Shown here piece by piece: positions 43,798 through 51,892 of a stretch of DNA of 64,000 bases (position 1 is the stretch's first letter; each line of letters begins with the position of its first letter). A program made the position numbers and the translations under genes. The DNA comes from an uncultured Cohaesibacter sp. (GTDB lineage Bacteria; Pseudomonadota; Alphaproteobacteria; Rhizobiales; Cohaesibacteraceae). Below the pieces are notes generated by a model. It was not told the DNA's origin and made no database searches. It saw nothing but the letters and a program-made list of their open reading frames with translations. The stretch is taken from NCBI RefSeq assembly GCF_963662805.1, contig NZ_OY759859.1, positions 62,001 through 126,000 on the forward strand. The letters run 5' to 3'.

Positions 43798-44706
43798 CTA
43801 AACGGTGGACCGGCAAATTTCGATAAAGCTGCGCAGAGGCTGCGGCGCGGACCGATTGGGATAGTAAAGACGTGGTCCATCCATCTCGGGCCACCAATCT
43901 GGAAGAACCGGCACCAGCCTGCCGTTGGCAAAATCCTCATCCAGCCAGTTACGGAATGTCTGAATGATACCCATACCCGCTCTCGTGTAACGCAGCCCCG
44001 TGTCAATTGCATTCACACTCAGGATGAGGGCATTGTTTGGCTTTACCTTGATGAACTGCCCCTCTCGGCACAGCGTCCAAGGCAACAGCGGGCCGTCCTT
44101 CAGGCGGTACCGGATCGCCCTGTGTGCCGTTAGATCCTCCGGTTCAAGAGGCATGCCATGTTCCTGAAAATAGGTGGGAGCTGCAGCCAATGCCATCTGC
44201 TGTGTGCGAGGACCGATCGGGATGGAGATCATGTCTTGCTCCAGAACGCTGCCATAGCGGATACCCGCATCACAACCAGCAGCTATGACATCCACCAGAT
44301 CGTTTTCGACCATGATCTCCACCTCCACCTCTGGATGCTGGAGGCGGTATTCGGCAAGAAGTGGAGGCAGGATATCTGGCATAACCGCACCGGGTACGTT
44401 CAGTTTCAGACGCCCTTGCACCTGCCCGCCAAGATTGGCCACCTCTAGGCAAGCGGCATCCACGGCAGACAAGAGCGGTGTAACCCGGTCCACAAGCAGT
44501 TTCCCTGCATCGGTGAGATGTAGGCTTCTGGTAGTCCGACGCAGAACCGGTACACCAAGCTGCGCCTCGATTCTCGAGATTGTCGTACTGACCTTTGAAG
44601 GCGCGACACCAAGTCGGCGCGCGGCCGCACGAAAGCCCCCTTCACGAAGCACGGCAAGCAGGACGGTTAGGTCGTCAAAGGACACTTTGTTCTTCATATA
44701 GAACAA
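43798..44706 (-). CDS. LysR-family regulator next to an NmrA-type reductase
   Basis: A 302-residue LysR regulator. The helix-turn-helix is GGFRAAARRLGVAPSKVSTTISRIEAQLG (region) followed by VPVLRRTTRSLHLTDAG, typical of the DsdC/aromatic-stress subgroup with one-gene divergent targets. The effector domain includes YTRAGMGIIQTF. Start is ATG 44706 or 44697. It is divergent from the NmrA-like gene with 110 bases between, implying control of that reductase, perhaps in response to quinones or electrophiles. Confidence 0.92.
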   Translation of the reverse strand: MFYMKNKVSFDDLTVLLAVLREGGFRAAARRLGVAPSKVSTTISRIEAQLGVPVLRRTTRSLHLTDAGKLLVDRVTPLLSAVDAACLEVANLGGQVQGRLKLNVPGAVMPDILPPLLAEYRLQHPEVEVEIMVENDLVDVIAAGCDAGIRYGSVLEQDMISIPIGPRTQQMALAAAPTYFQEHGMPLEPEDLTAHRAIRYRLKDGPLLPWTLCREGQFIKVKPNNALILSVNAIDTGLRYTRAGMGIIQTFRNWLDEDFANGRLVPVLPDWWPEMDGPRLYYPNRSAPQPLRSFIEICRSTV

Positions 44707-44816
44707 CCTGTTTGAATTTAGCTCTATTATTTTTCTATTTAAAAACAGTCATTGTGTCGAACAAATAAATCGGATTGGGCGTCAGTGCCACCAAACTTAC
44801 GATTGGAGATTGAACA

Positions 44817-45680
44817 ATGCTTGTTGTTACCGGGGCCTCGGGAAAACTTGGCGGACTTGTCTTGGAGGCGCTGTTGCGCCTCGTGCCAGCAGAGCAGATT
44901 GGTGTAAGTGTTCGAGAACCAGAAAAGCTCTCTCACCTTGCCGCTCGCGGTGTCCGTGTCAGAAAGGGCGATTACAATGATGCTGACAGTTTGCGCTCTG
45001 CTTGGGACGGTGCAGCGCGACTGCTGCTTGTGTCTTCAAATGCAGCTGCATCCGGAGGCAATGCACTGGCCCAACATGAAACAGCCATAGCTGTGGCAAA
45101 GGAGTTGGGCGTGAAGCGATTGCTCTATACCAGCCAGGTCTCAAGCAACTCACAATCACACTTCCCTCCGGGCAGAGATCACGCTGCGACCGAGGCAATG
45201 CTGGCGCAATCCGGCCTTGCATGGACGGCGTTGCGTCACGGGTTTTATGCTGATAGCGCCATCAGTATGCATGCAAGAGGGCTTGAGAGCCGCTGTCTGA
45301 CCGGCCCCGAGGACGGCAAGGTTGCCTGGACGACCCACCAAGACCTGGCCGAGGTGGATGCCCTGTTCCTGAGCGGTCACGAAACGCGCGAAGGCCCAAC
45401 ATCTCCTTTGGTCGGCAGTGAAGCACTCGATATGGGGGATCTTGCAAGACTGGCAGGAGAAATCGTCGGCCAATCCATAGAGCGCTGCATCATTAGCGAA
45501 GACACTATGGTCAAGACTGCGCGGGATCATGGGATTCCGGAAAGCGTCACTAGAGTTATGACGGGCTATTATCGCGCTGCCCGGGAGGGAGAATTCGCGA
45601 TGATTGATCCAACCTTGAAAAGACTATTGGGGCGAGAGCCCGAGCGCATCAAAGATCTTCTTGCCCGAAAATTCGGATAG
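44817..45680 (+). CDS. NmrA-family NAD(P)H-binding reductase, QorB-like
   Basis: A 287-residue Rossmann-fold protein. The N-terminal dinucleotide motif is TGASGKLGGLVLEALL, followed by VREPEKLSHLAARGVRVRKGDYND, RLLLVSSN and LYTSQVSS. Layout and length fit the QorB/NmrA group of NADPH-dependent quinone reductases or redox sensors lacking the SDR Tyr-Lys active site. Divergent from a LysR gene. The next 250 bases precede the IS21 element. Confidence 0.88.
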   Translation: MLVVTGASGKLGGLVLEALLRLVPAEQIGVSVREPEKLSHLAARGVRVRKGDYNDADSLRSAWDGAARLLLVSSNAAASGGNALAQHETAIAVAKELGVKRLLYTSQVSSNSQSHFPPGRDHAATEAMLAQSGLAWTALRHGFYADSAISMHARGLESRCLTGPEDGKVAWTTHQDLAEVDALFLSGHETREGPTSPLVGSEALDMGDLARLAGEIVGQSIERCIISEDTMVKTARDHGIPESVTRVMTGYYRAAREGEFAMIDPTLKRLLGREPERIKDLLARKFG

Positions 45681-45944
45681 CGATCGGTTTGGGCGGTTCG
45701 TGTCAAGCTCGAACTTGCTGGGGCAGTTCGCGAGCTGGCCCTCATAAATCTGGCCGCCTATCGCAACTTGAGTGGGTGTGATTTGAACATAATAAGGTCG
45801 GTGACGTAGCCGGCCGATATCTTTGAGAACGGCGGTGCAAAATTAGACCACGGTAGCGCCGTCGTGTTGGCGGTGCAGGCGTCGTAAAAGTCGTCCACTT
45901 TTGCCTTTCTTGTTTATTGCAGGGAGGGCAAGGAGATATACACC

Positions 45945-47432
45945 GTGGAACTCTATAGGAAGGTCCGTCTGGCTTGCCGCGATGGGATGAGCCAGCGGGA
46001 GGCGGCTCGCCATTTCAACATATCGCGCGACAGTGTTCGCAAGATGGTTGCCTTTTCGGTCCCCCCTGGATACCGGCGTGAGAAAGAGGTCAGGCGCCCC
46101 AAGCTTGATGGCTTTACGGCGATCATCGATGGCTGGCTTGAAGCGGACAAGGTCGTGCACCGCAAACAGCGCCACACGGCCAAGCGGATATTCGAGCGGC
46201 TTCGTGAGGAACATGGGTTCACCGGAGGCTACACAATCATCAAGGATTATGTGCGCGAGCACGGGCGGCGCGGTCAGGAGATGTTTGTGCCTTTGTCCCA
46301 TGCGTCAGGGCATGGGCAGGCGGACTTTGGCGAAGCTGTTGTTGTGATCGGTGGTGTGGAGCAGAAGGCGCATTTCTTCGTGCTGGACCTGCCACATAGT
46401 GACGCCTACTTCATGCGTGCCTATCCAGCGGCAACGGCGGAGGCCTGGATGGACGGGCATGTTCATGCCTTTGCCTTTTTTGGCGGAGTGCCGCAATCAA
46501 TTCTTTATGACAACGACCGCTGTCTGGTCTCGAAGATAGAGCCGGATGGAACACGGCTTCGCGCCATGTTGTTCAGCGCGCTGCTGTCGCATTACCTGTT
46601 TCGGGATCGCTATGGGCGTCCGGGAAAGGGGAATGACAAAGGCAATGTTGAAGGGATGGTGGGTTATGCGCGCCGCAACCATATGGTGCCAATCCCTCAT
46701 TTTCCTGACTGGGAGAGCTTCAACGCTGACCTTGAAGCCCAATGCAGTGCTCGGCAGGAGCATATCCTGCGCGGTCACAAGGAAACGATCGGCGAGAGAT
46801 TGAGAGCCGATCTGGCCGCCATGTCACCTCTGCCAGCAGCTCCCTTTGAGGCCTGCAATCAGACCAGTGGTCGCGTCAGCTCCCAGTCTCTGGTTCGCTA
46901 CGACACCAATGACTACTCGGTTCCCGTGGCCTATGGCCATCAGGATGTCTGGGTACGCGGCTATGTTGACCGGGTGGTGATTGGTTACCGTGGCGCGGTC
47001 ATAGCATGCCATCCTCGCTGCTACGATCGCGAGGATATGGTGTTTGATCCGGTTCACTACCTCCCGCTGATCGAGCGCAAGATCAACGCGCTTGACCAGG
47101 CAGCACCTCTGGCGGAGTGGGACTTGCCTGAAGAGTTCGATACTTTGCGCCGCCTGATGGAGGCACGCATGCTGAAGATGGGGCGCCGTGAGTATGTCCA
47201 GGTGCTGCGCCTTCTGGAAAGCTTCGGAATGGATGATCTGCGGGCCGCTGTAAAGCAGGCTCTGAAGCTGGGTGCAATCGGCTTTGATGCGGTGAAGCAT
47301 CTTGTCCTGTGTCAGGTCGAGAAGCGTCCCCCGAGGCTGGATCTTGATGTCTATCCTTACCTGCCAAGGGCAAAGGTCGAGACGACCTCGGCGGCCAGCT
47401 ATATGGCTCTGATGACGGAGGCGGCACAATGA
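45945..47432 (+). CDS. istA: IS21-family transposase IstA
   Basis: A 495-residue DDE transposase. The N-terminal helix-turn-helix is MSQREAARHFNISRDSVRKM. The catalytic core has the first Asp in GQADFGEAVV, the second in ILYDNDRCLV and the Glu in KGNVEGMVGYARR. A C-terminal beta-barrel follows (NDYSVPVAYGHQDVWVRGY). GTG start at 45945. It works with the ATPase IstB, whose gene overlaps its stop. Confidence 0.96.
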   Translation: MELYRKVRLACRDGMSQREAARHFNISRDSVRKMVAFSVPPGYRREKEVRRPKLDGFTAIIDGWLEADKVVHRKQRHTAKRIFERLREEHGFTGGYTIIKDYVREHGRRGQEMFVPLSHASGHGQADFGEAVVVIGGVEQKAHFFVLDLPHSDAYFMRAYPAATAEAWMDGHVHAFAFFGGVPQSILYDNDRCLVSKIEPDGTRLRAMLFSALLSHYLFRDRYGRPGKGNDKGNVEGMVGYARRNHMVPIPHFPDWESFNADLEAQCSARQEHILRGHKETIGERLRADLAAMSPLPAAPFEACNQTSGRVSSQSLVRYDTNDYSVPVAYGHQDVWVRGYVDRVVIGYRGAVIACHPRCYDREDMVFDPVHYLPLIERKINALDQAAPLAEWDLPEEFDTLRRLMEARMLKMGRREYVQVLRLLESFGMDDLRAAVKQALKLGAIGFDAVKHLVLCQVEKRPPRLDLDVYPYLPRAKVETTSAASYMALMTEAAQ

Positions 47433-48184
47433 CCCATGTGCCCGAGATATTGCTTTCCCATCATCTCAAAACACTGAAGCTGCCAACCTTCCTGCGGGAG
47501 TATGAGAAGGTGGCGCGCCAATGTGCTTGCGAGGGGCTGGACCATGTACAATTCCTGACACGACTGGTGGAACTGGAACTGATCGATCGCGAGCGACGGA
47601 TGATCGAGCGCCGCATCAAGGCGGCGAAGTTTCCCGCTACCAAGAGCCTTGACAGCTTTGACTTCAAGGCAATTCCGAGGCTCAACAAGATGCAGGTGCT
47701 GGAACTGGCGCGCTGCGAATGGGTTGACCGGCGCGAGAATGTCATTGCGCTGGGTCCCAGCGGAACCGGCAAGACCCATGTGGCGCTGGGCCTGGGGCTT
47801 GCTGCCTGCCAGAAAGGGATGAATGTCGGCTTCACCACCGCTGCGGCCCTGGTCAATGAACTGATGGAAGCGCGTGACGAGCGCCGTCTGTTGCGTGTCC
47901 AGAAGCAGATGGCAAACGTCAAACTGCTGATCATCGATGAGCTGGGCTTCGTCCCTCTATCCAAAACCGGGGCGGAACTCCTCTTCGAGTTGATCTCGCT
48001 GCGATACGAACGGGGGGCGACACTGATCACCTCCAACCTGCCGTTCGACGAATGGACAGAGACCTTCGGAACCGAACGGCTCACCGGTGCATTGCTTGAT
48101 CGCCTGACACATCACGTCAACATTCTGGAAATGAATGGCGAGAGCTATCGTCTTGCTCAAAGCAAGGCGCGAAAGGCCACATAA
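47429..48184 (+). CDS. istB: IS21-family helper ATPase IstB
   Basis: A 251-residue AAA+ ATPase (DnaC-like) that assists IstA in target selection. Walker A is ALGPSGTGKTHVALGLG, Walker B is LLIIDELGFVP, and a C-terminal arginine-finger region is SNLPFDEWTETFGTERLTGALLDRLTHH (region). Overlaps istA by 4 bases. Intact. Confidence 0.96.
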   Translation: MTHVPEILLSHHLKTLKLPTFLREYEKVARQCACEGLDHVQFLTRLVELELIDRERRMIERRIKAAKFPATKSLDSFDFKAIPRLNKMQVLELARCEWVDRRENVIALGPSGTGKTHVALGLGLAACQKGMNVGFTTAAALVNELMEARDERRLLRVQKQMANVKLLIIDELGFVPLSKTGAELLFELISLRYERGATLITSNLPFDEWTETFGTERLTGALLDRLTHHVNILEMNGESYRLAQSKARKAT

Positions 48185-48320
48185 AACCCTTCAAGGAAAA
48201 TCGTCACGCAGGCATTCACCTCCCGCTCGGGCTACGCCCTCCCGGCAGTCGAATGCCTGCGGCGCAAGTGGCCGACTTTTGCGCCGCCTCATGGCCGGTT
48301 TTTACTCCGCCGTTGACAGA

Positions 48321-48838
48321 CAGTGTTGAGCTTTTTCTTTTCGACCACTTGCCCGTGCCCCGAGATGAAGCGACACATGCGTTATCAGAGAATGGCCAAG
48401 AAAATACCCGTTGTATTGAGCGTTGAAGAAGTCGTAGCCATTCTGGAAGCGGCCCCTGGACCTGGCTTGAAGTATCGCGCGGCATTCAGCGTGGCTTATG
48501 GTGGAGGTCTACGAGCGAGCGAAGTCGCCCATCTCAAGATCGGTGATATTGACAGTGACCGGATGCTGATCCGGATTGAGCAAGGTAAGGGCCGCAAGGA
48601 TCGACAAGTTATGTTGTCTTCGAGCCTGCTTGAACTCTTGCGTGATTATTATCGGGAAGCTCGGCCGAAGGGGGGGGGGCTGTTTCTCGGTCGCAACCGC
48701 ATCGATCCCATCTCGACCCGGCAATTCAACCGGGCGTTTGGCGTTGCCTGCAATTTTGCGGGTATAAGCAAGAAGGCCTCACCCCATATCCCTCGTATGT
48801 TGGGACGAAGCATCAGCATCCGATTAACGGCCAGGTAG
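48321..48838 (+). pseudogene. Truncated tyrosine recombinase/integrase
   Basis: Partial phage-type integrase of the kind found near IS91 elements. Visible parts are MRYQRMAKKIPVVLSVEEVVAIL, the first catalytic Arg in GGLRASEVAHLKI and the beta-sheet region GKGRKDRQVMLS. Frame breaks off at KASPHIPRM where the family would read SPHTLRHSFA, so the HxxR and Tyr parts are missing. The 5' part is cut off by the IS21 right end at 48320. Certainly inactive. Confidence 0.85.
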
Positions 48839-48847
48839 AGGCTAGGC

Positions 48848-49146
48848 CTATAGGTCGCGCAGGAGGGCGAAGTGCGCACGCTCGGAGGGTATGCAGATCT
48901 CGATAGCAGCTGCCTCTATCCTCTGGCGCTCGCGGTCATCCCCATAATACGAGATTGTCCAATCCACATCCTCAGGCAGATGCTTCAAATTTCGGTGAAG
49001 TAAGGAGCGTCGATCGCGGCCAGCCCATGCCAAAAAACCAAGGCCTCAGTCTGATCCTTTGGCGAAGGATACAGACCTGAAGACCCGCAAAAACCGCTCG
49101 CAATTAGGTCGGGTGTGTGATTCCCTGACGTCATGGGGGATATGGC
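48848..49146 (-). other. Degenerate coding remnant between integrase fragment and IS5
   Basis: Two minus-strand frames, one ending in ALVFWHGLAAIDAPYFTEI and the next containing EDVDWTISYYGDDRERQRI and AIEICIPSERAHFALLRDL, abut and read like one protein split by a frameshift. No family recognised. Low-confidence remnant. Confidence 0.3.
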
Positions 49147-50226
49147 ATGAATCCAAGCAATCTTTTCGGTTTGTCCGAGCATCTTGAACGTCTGAGCAAG
49201 CATGGTGATCCTCTGGAGGTTCTCGAAGCCACGATCGACTTTGAGTATTTCCGCGGCTGGCTTGTTGAAGGTCTCGGCTACTGTGATGGGTCCAAGGGAG
49301 GTCGCCCTCCGTTTGATCCTGTGTCCATGTTCAAGGTCCTGATCCTGCAGGCTCAGCACAATTTGTCTGATGCCAAAATGGAATTCATGATCCGAGACCG
49401 GCTATCCTGGATGCGATTTTTGAACTTTGAACTAGGCGGCGCCACTCCCGACGAGAATACCATCCGACACTTCCGCAATCGCATGACGGAGACAGGCACC
49501 CTGAAGCGCGTCATGAAAGCCTTTGATTGGCAATTGCACAAGAAGGGCTACATTCCGATGTCTGGGCAGATAGTGGATGCCACTTTGGTTCCTGCTCCCA
49601 AGCAGCGCAACACGGATGGTGAGAAGGAAGCGGTCAAGGCAGGCAAGTCTGCCAAAGAGATTTGGCCAGATCATCCGAACAAGGCCGCGCAAAAGGATAC
49701 CAATGCCCGTTGGACACTGAAGGTTGGCGGGAAAGTGCGCTATCGGCCAGATGGAACGCCATTGCCTCAGATTGCCCTTCCAGTCTTTGGCTACAAGAGC
49801 CATATCAGCATTGATCGCAAATTCGGCTTCATAAGGGGTAGTACGGTGACATCGGCTGCTGATGCTGACGGGCGTCAATTGAAGCATGTCTTGCGTAAGG
49901 ACAACACGGCCTCCGATGTCTGGGCTGATAGTGCCTATCGTTCCCAGAGCAATGAGAAATGGCTGACCAACAACATGCTGACAAGTCAAATTCATCGACG
50001 CAAACCAGCAGGCAAGCCCATGCCGAAGGCAACATCTCGTGCCAACGCGAAGAAGTCCTCAATCCGCGCCCGTGTCGAGCATGTCTTTGCTCATCAGAAG
50101 AACCGCTATGGCCTGTTCATCCGAACAATCGGCTTGGCTCGGGCTGAAACAAAACTGACGCTCGCCAACCTCGCCTACAATTTTGATCGCTTGATCTTCC
50201 ATGAACGCAGAAGCGCCATGGCATGA
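49147..50226 (+). CDS. IS5-family transposase
   Basis: A 359-residue intact DDE transposase of the IS5 group: N-terminal GYCDGSKGGRPPFDPVSMFK and QHNLSDAKMEFMIRDRLSW, first catalytic Asp in GQIVDATLVPAP, second in VWADSAYRSQ, Glu in IRARVEHVFAHQKNR. A ribosome-binding GGGGGAT precedes the ATG. Element ends could not be assigned with confidence. It sits between two decayed genes and probably interrupted them or replaced intervening sequence. Confidence 0.94.
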   Translation: MNPSNLFGLSEHLERLSKHGDPLEVLEATIDFEYFRGWLVEGLGYCDGSKGGRPPFDPVSMFKVLILQAQHNLSDAKMEFMIRDRLSWMRFLNFELGGATPDENTIRHFRNRMTETGTLKRVMKAFDWQLHKKGYIPMSGQIVDATLVPAPKQRNTDGEKEAVKAGKSAKEIWPDHPNKAAQKDTNARWTLKVGGKVRYRPDGTPLPQIALPVFGYKSHISIDRKFGFIRGSTVTSAADADGRQLKHVLRKDNTASDVWADSAYRSQSNEKWLTNNMLTSQIHRRKPAGKPMPKATSRANAKKSSIRARVEHVFAHQKNRYGLFIRTIGLARAETKLTLANLAYNFDRLIFHERRSAMA

Positions 50227-50343
50227 GTCTGCCTGAAAGGGCAGAAAGAAGACACAATATCATCGAAAACAACGCAATCAGCGCTGCAAAGAGCCGTGGC
50301 TGCAAGCCACAACGAAATTCCTTCGATCAAGACACTAGGTTGT

Positions 50344-50635
50344 TGCGGGTCTCCACCTCTGGACGAACAAACAGGTCTTCAATACCTGTCTTGATCTCGC
50401 AGACAAGGCAAGAGAAGCGCAGGCGGAGATCATTCGTTACCAATCGGTTCGAGATCCGCGAGCTGGTGCCAATCTTCAGGTTCTTGATCCTGCTGCTTTC
50501 GCATCACCAGAGCCGATTGCCCATCAGACATGGCACATTCATATCCGTCCGGATGTGGCTCAGGCCATTTGCGCTTTGCTTGCACTCAGCCTTGAATTTC
50601 GCAAGAGCGACTTTGCCGATGATCGTGTGAAGTAG
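50344..50635 (+). pseudogene. Truncated RES-domain toxin remnant
   Basis: A startless frame reads NTCLDLADKAREAQAEIIRY then QSVRDPRAGANLQVLDPAAF and QTWHIHIRPDVAQAI, ending at TAG 50633-50635. The SVRDP-GANLxVLDPAAF pattern and QTWH region match the C-terminus of RES-domain proteins, NAD-consuming toxins of Xre-RES toxin-antitoxin modules. The N-terminal two thirds and any Xre antitoxin are missing; the IS5 transposase gene lies just upstream. Confidence 0.72.
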
Positions 50636-50644
50636 TGACGACCT

Positions 50645-50676
50645 GCGCCCCATGTCTCTACCAGTTTTAAGGGCGC
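50645..50676. repeat. Dispersed palindromic repeat, copy B (probable terminator of the transglutaminase gene)
   Basis: GCGCCC and GGGCGC arms flank a 20-base centre containing CCAGTTTT; it overlaps the last codons and the stop of the minus-strand transglutaminase gene. Closely related to the hairpin at 32562-32596. Confidence 0.55.
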
Positions 50677-51554
50677 AGAGCATCTTCAGTTTCTTTCTCG
50701 ACCGTTACTTTCACTGACATATCTATGAAATCACGGTCTGTTCCATGAAAGCTGCCTGTTACTGGTGCAATCTGCCGGATATCGCGCCCTACAGCAACGG
50801 GGATGAGATTACTTGATCCAACGGTTCGGTTTGTGGGGTCGAAAGGTATCCAACCTGCTCCCGGCACATAAATCTCTACCCATGCATGAGTTGCCCCGGA
50901 GCCAGCCGATCCGATATAGCTCTCATCAGGATTGTATAGATAGCCTGAGACAATACGCGCACCGAAGCCAAGTGTTCTCGCGGCTTCCGCAAAAAGGACC
51001 GCAAAGTCGCGACATGAACCAGATGCGTTGTTTAAGGTTTCGGTGGGGTCCTGTGTTCCTTCTGCTTCCCTGGACTTGTAAGAGATTTGCGATGATATTC
51101 CGTTTGAAATATCCATGAGCAGTGACAGGGTATCTGTCGGTCGTTGCATGATGAAGCCTTCAATCCAGTTTGCTAACTGGTTTTCCGGGTCCTCAAACTG
51201 AGGATGAAGAAGAGCACCGAGATCTGCCCAATCGTTATCTGAGTATAGAAAAGGGTAATTCATGGCCGAAGCGGCAGTCTCGAAAACAGGCCATGTAGCA
51301 GCTGTGAGCTCTATGATCGAATGGCTGTGAATAGATAGATAATCAGTGAGCAATGAAATCTCAGCGTTTGCAATAGAATTTCCTGAAACGTCATGTGACC
51401 AGATGATTTTTGCTTGAGGAGACATTTCAATGTTGAATGAAATGAGCTTTAAATCTCGTGTTTCGCATGGCCGCAATAACAACCTGTGTGGGCCAAGTGA
51501 GACTTTACTTGCATATCGATAAATAGTGAGATGTTGTATCTTCAATCTTACCAT
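50667..51554 (-). CDS. Transglutaminase-like cysteine protein with N-terminal beta domain
   Basis: A 295-residue protein of the bacterial transglutaminase-like family. An N-terminal beta-sandwich (LTIYRYASKVSLGPHRLLLRP, region) is followed by a papain-fold core with Cys181 in NASGSCRDFAVLF, His223 in ATHAWVEIYVPGAGW and Asp239 in IPFDPTNR, a complete catalytic triad. Members are peptidases or amidases of unknown substrate. No signal peptide. It lies convergent to nothing and about 340 bases downstream of the end of ndvB on the same strand. Confidence 0.9.
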   Translation of the reverse strand: MVRLKIQHLTIYRYASKVSLGPHRLLLRPCETRDLKLISFNIEMSPQAKIIWSHDVSGNSIANAEISLLTDYLSIHSHSIIELTAATWPVFETAASAMNYPFLYSDNDWADLGALLHPQFEDPENQLANWIEGFIMQRPTDTLSLLMDISNGISSQISYKSREAEGTQDPTETLNNASGSCRDFAVLFAEAARTLGFGARIVSGYLYNPDESYIGSAGSGATHAWVEIYVPGAGWIPFDPTNRTVGSSNLIPVAVGRDIRQIAPVTGSFHGTDRDFIDMSVKVTVEKETEDALRP

Positions 51555-51892
51555 GATTGTTCTATCCGCCTGCTGTTTGGGGCTGAGGCGCTGTCCTAAG
51601 GTTTGTGTTTATTGAATGGGCAGCGAATTACGCTCGTCGTGGCGGGAGCCGGGTTTTTCCGTGAGAAACCTATCCCTTTCGACCACCAAGCGAGGCAACT
51701 TTTATTTAGTAAATCAGAGTACTACCTTCTTGTCTCATAAACTTAGAAGCAAAGATTGCGTGATTTATTTGAACAAATATTTGGTTTCCCTGCCCAAAGT
51801 TGGTTTCGACGGTACCTTTTAATAATTGTCTTAAGAGCAGAACGAGAAAACACTAGAAAGTAGTGAGCATACTATTTCTTTGAGAAATCTGC
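51555..51892. other. Gap between ndvB and the transglutaminase gene
   Basis: About 340 bases, AT-rich in part. A 68-codon plus-strand frame has no family. It should hold the ndvB terminator and the transglutaminase promoter; no clear hairpin was picked out. Confidence 0.4.

Larger units (their letters stand above)
45824..48320. mobile_element. IS21-family insertion sequence
   Basis: About 2.5 kb. The ends match as imperfect inverted repeats: TGAGAACGGCGGTGCAAAA at the left and TGTCAACGGCGGAGTAAAA read inward from the right. Subterminal repeats related to GTCG(T)CCACTTTTGC occur inside each end, as usual for IS21. It carries istA and istB overlapping by 4 bases, both apparently intact. Confidence 0.85.

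Noticed and set aside
51616..51822. A 68-codon plus-strand frame between ndvB and the transglutaminase gene
   Set aside because: No ribosome-binding site, no family, and atypical composition.
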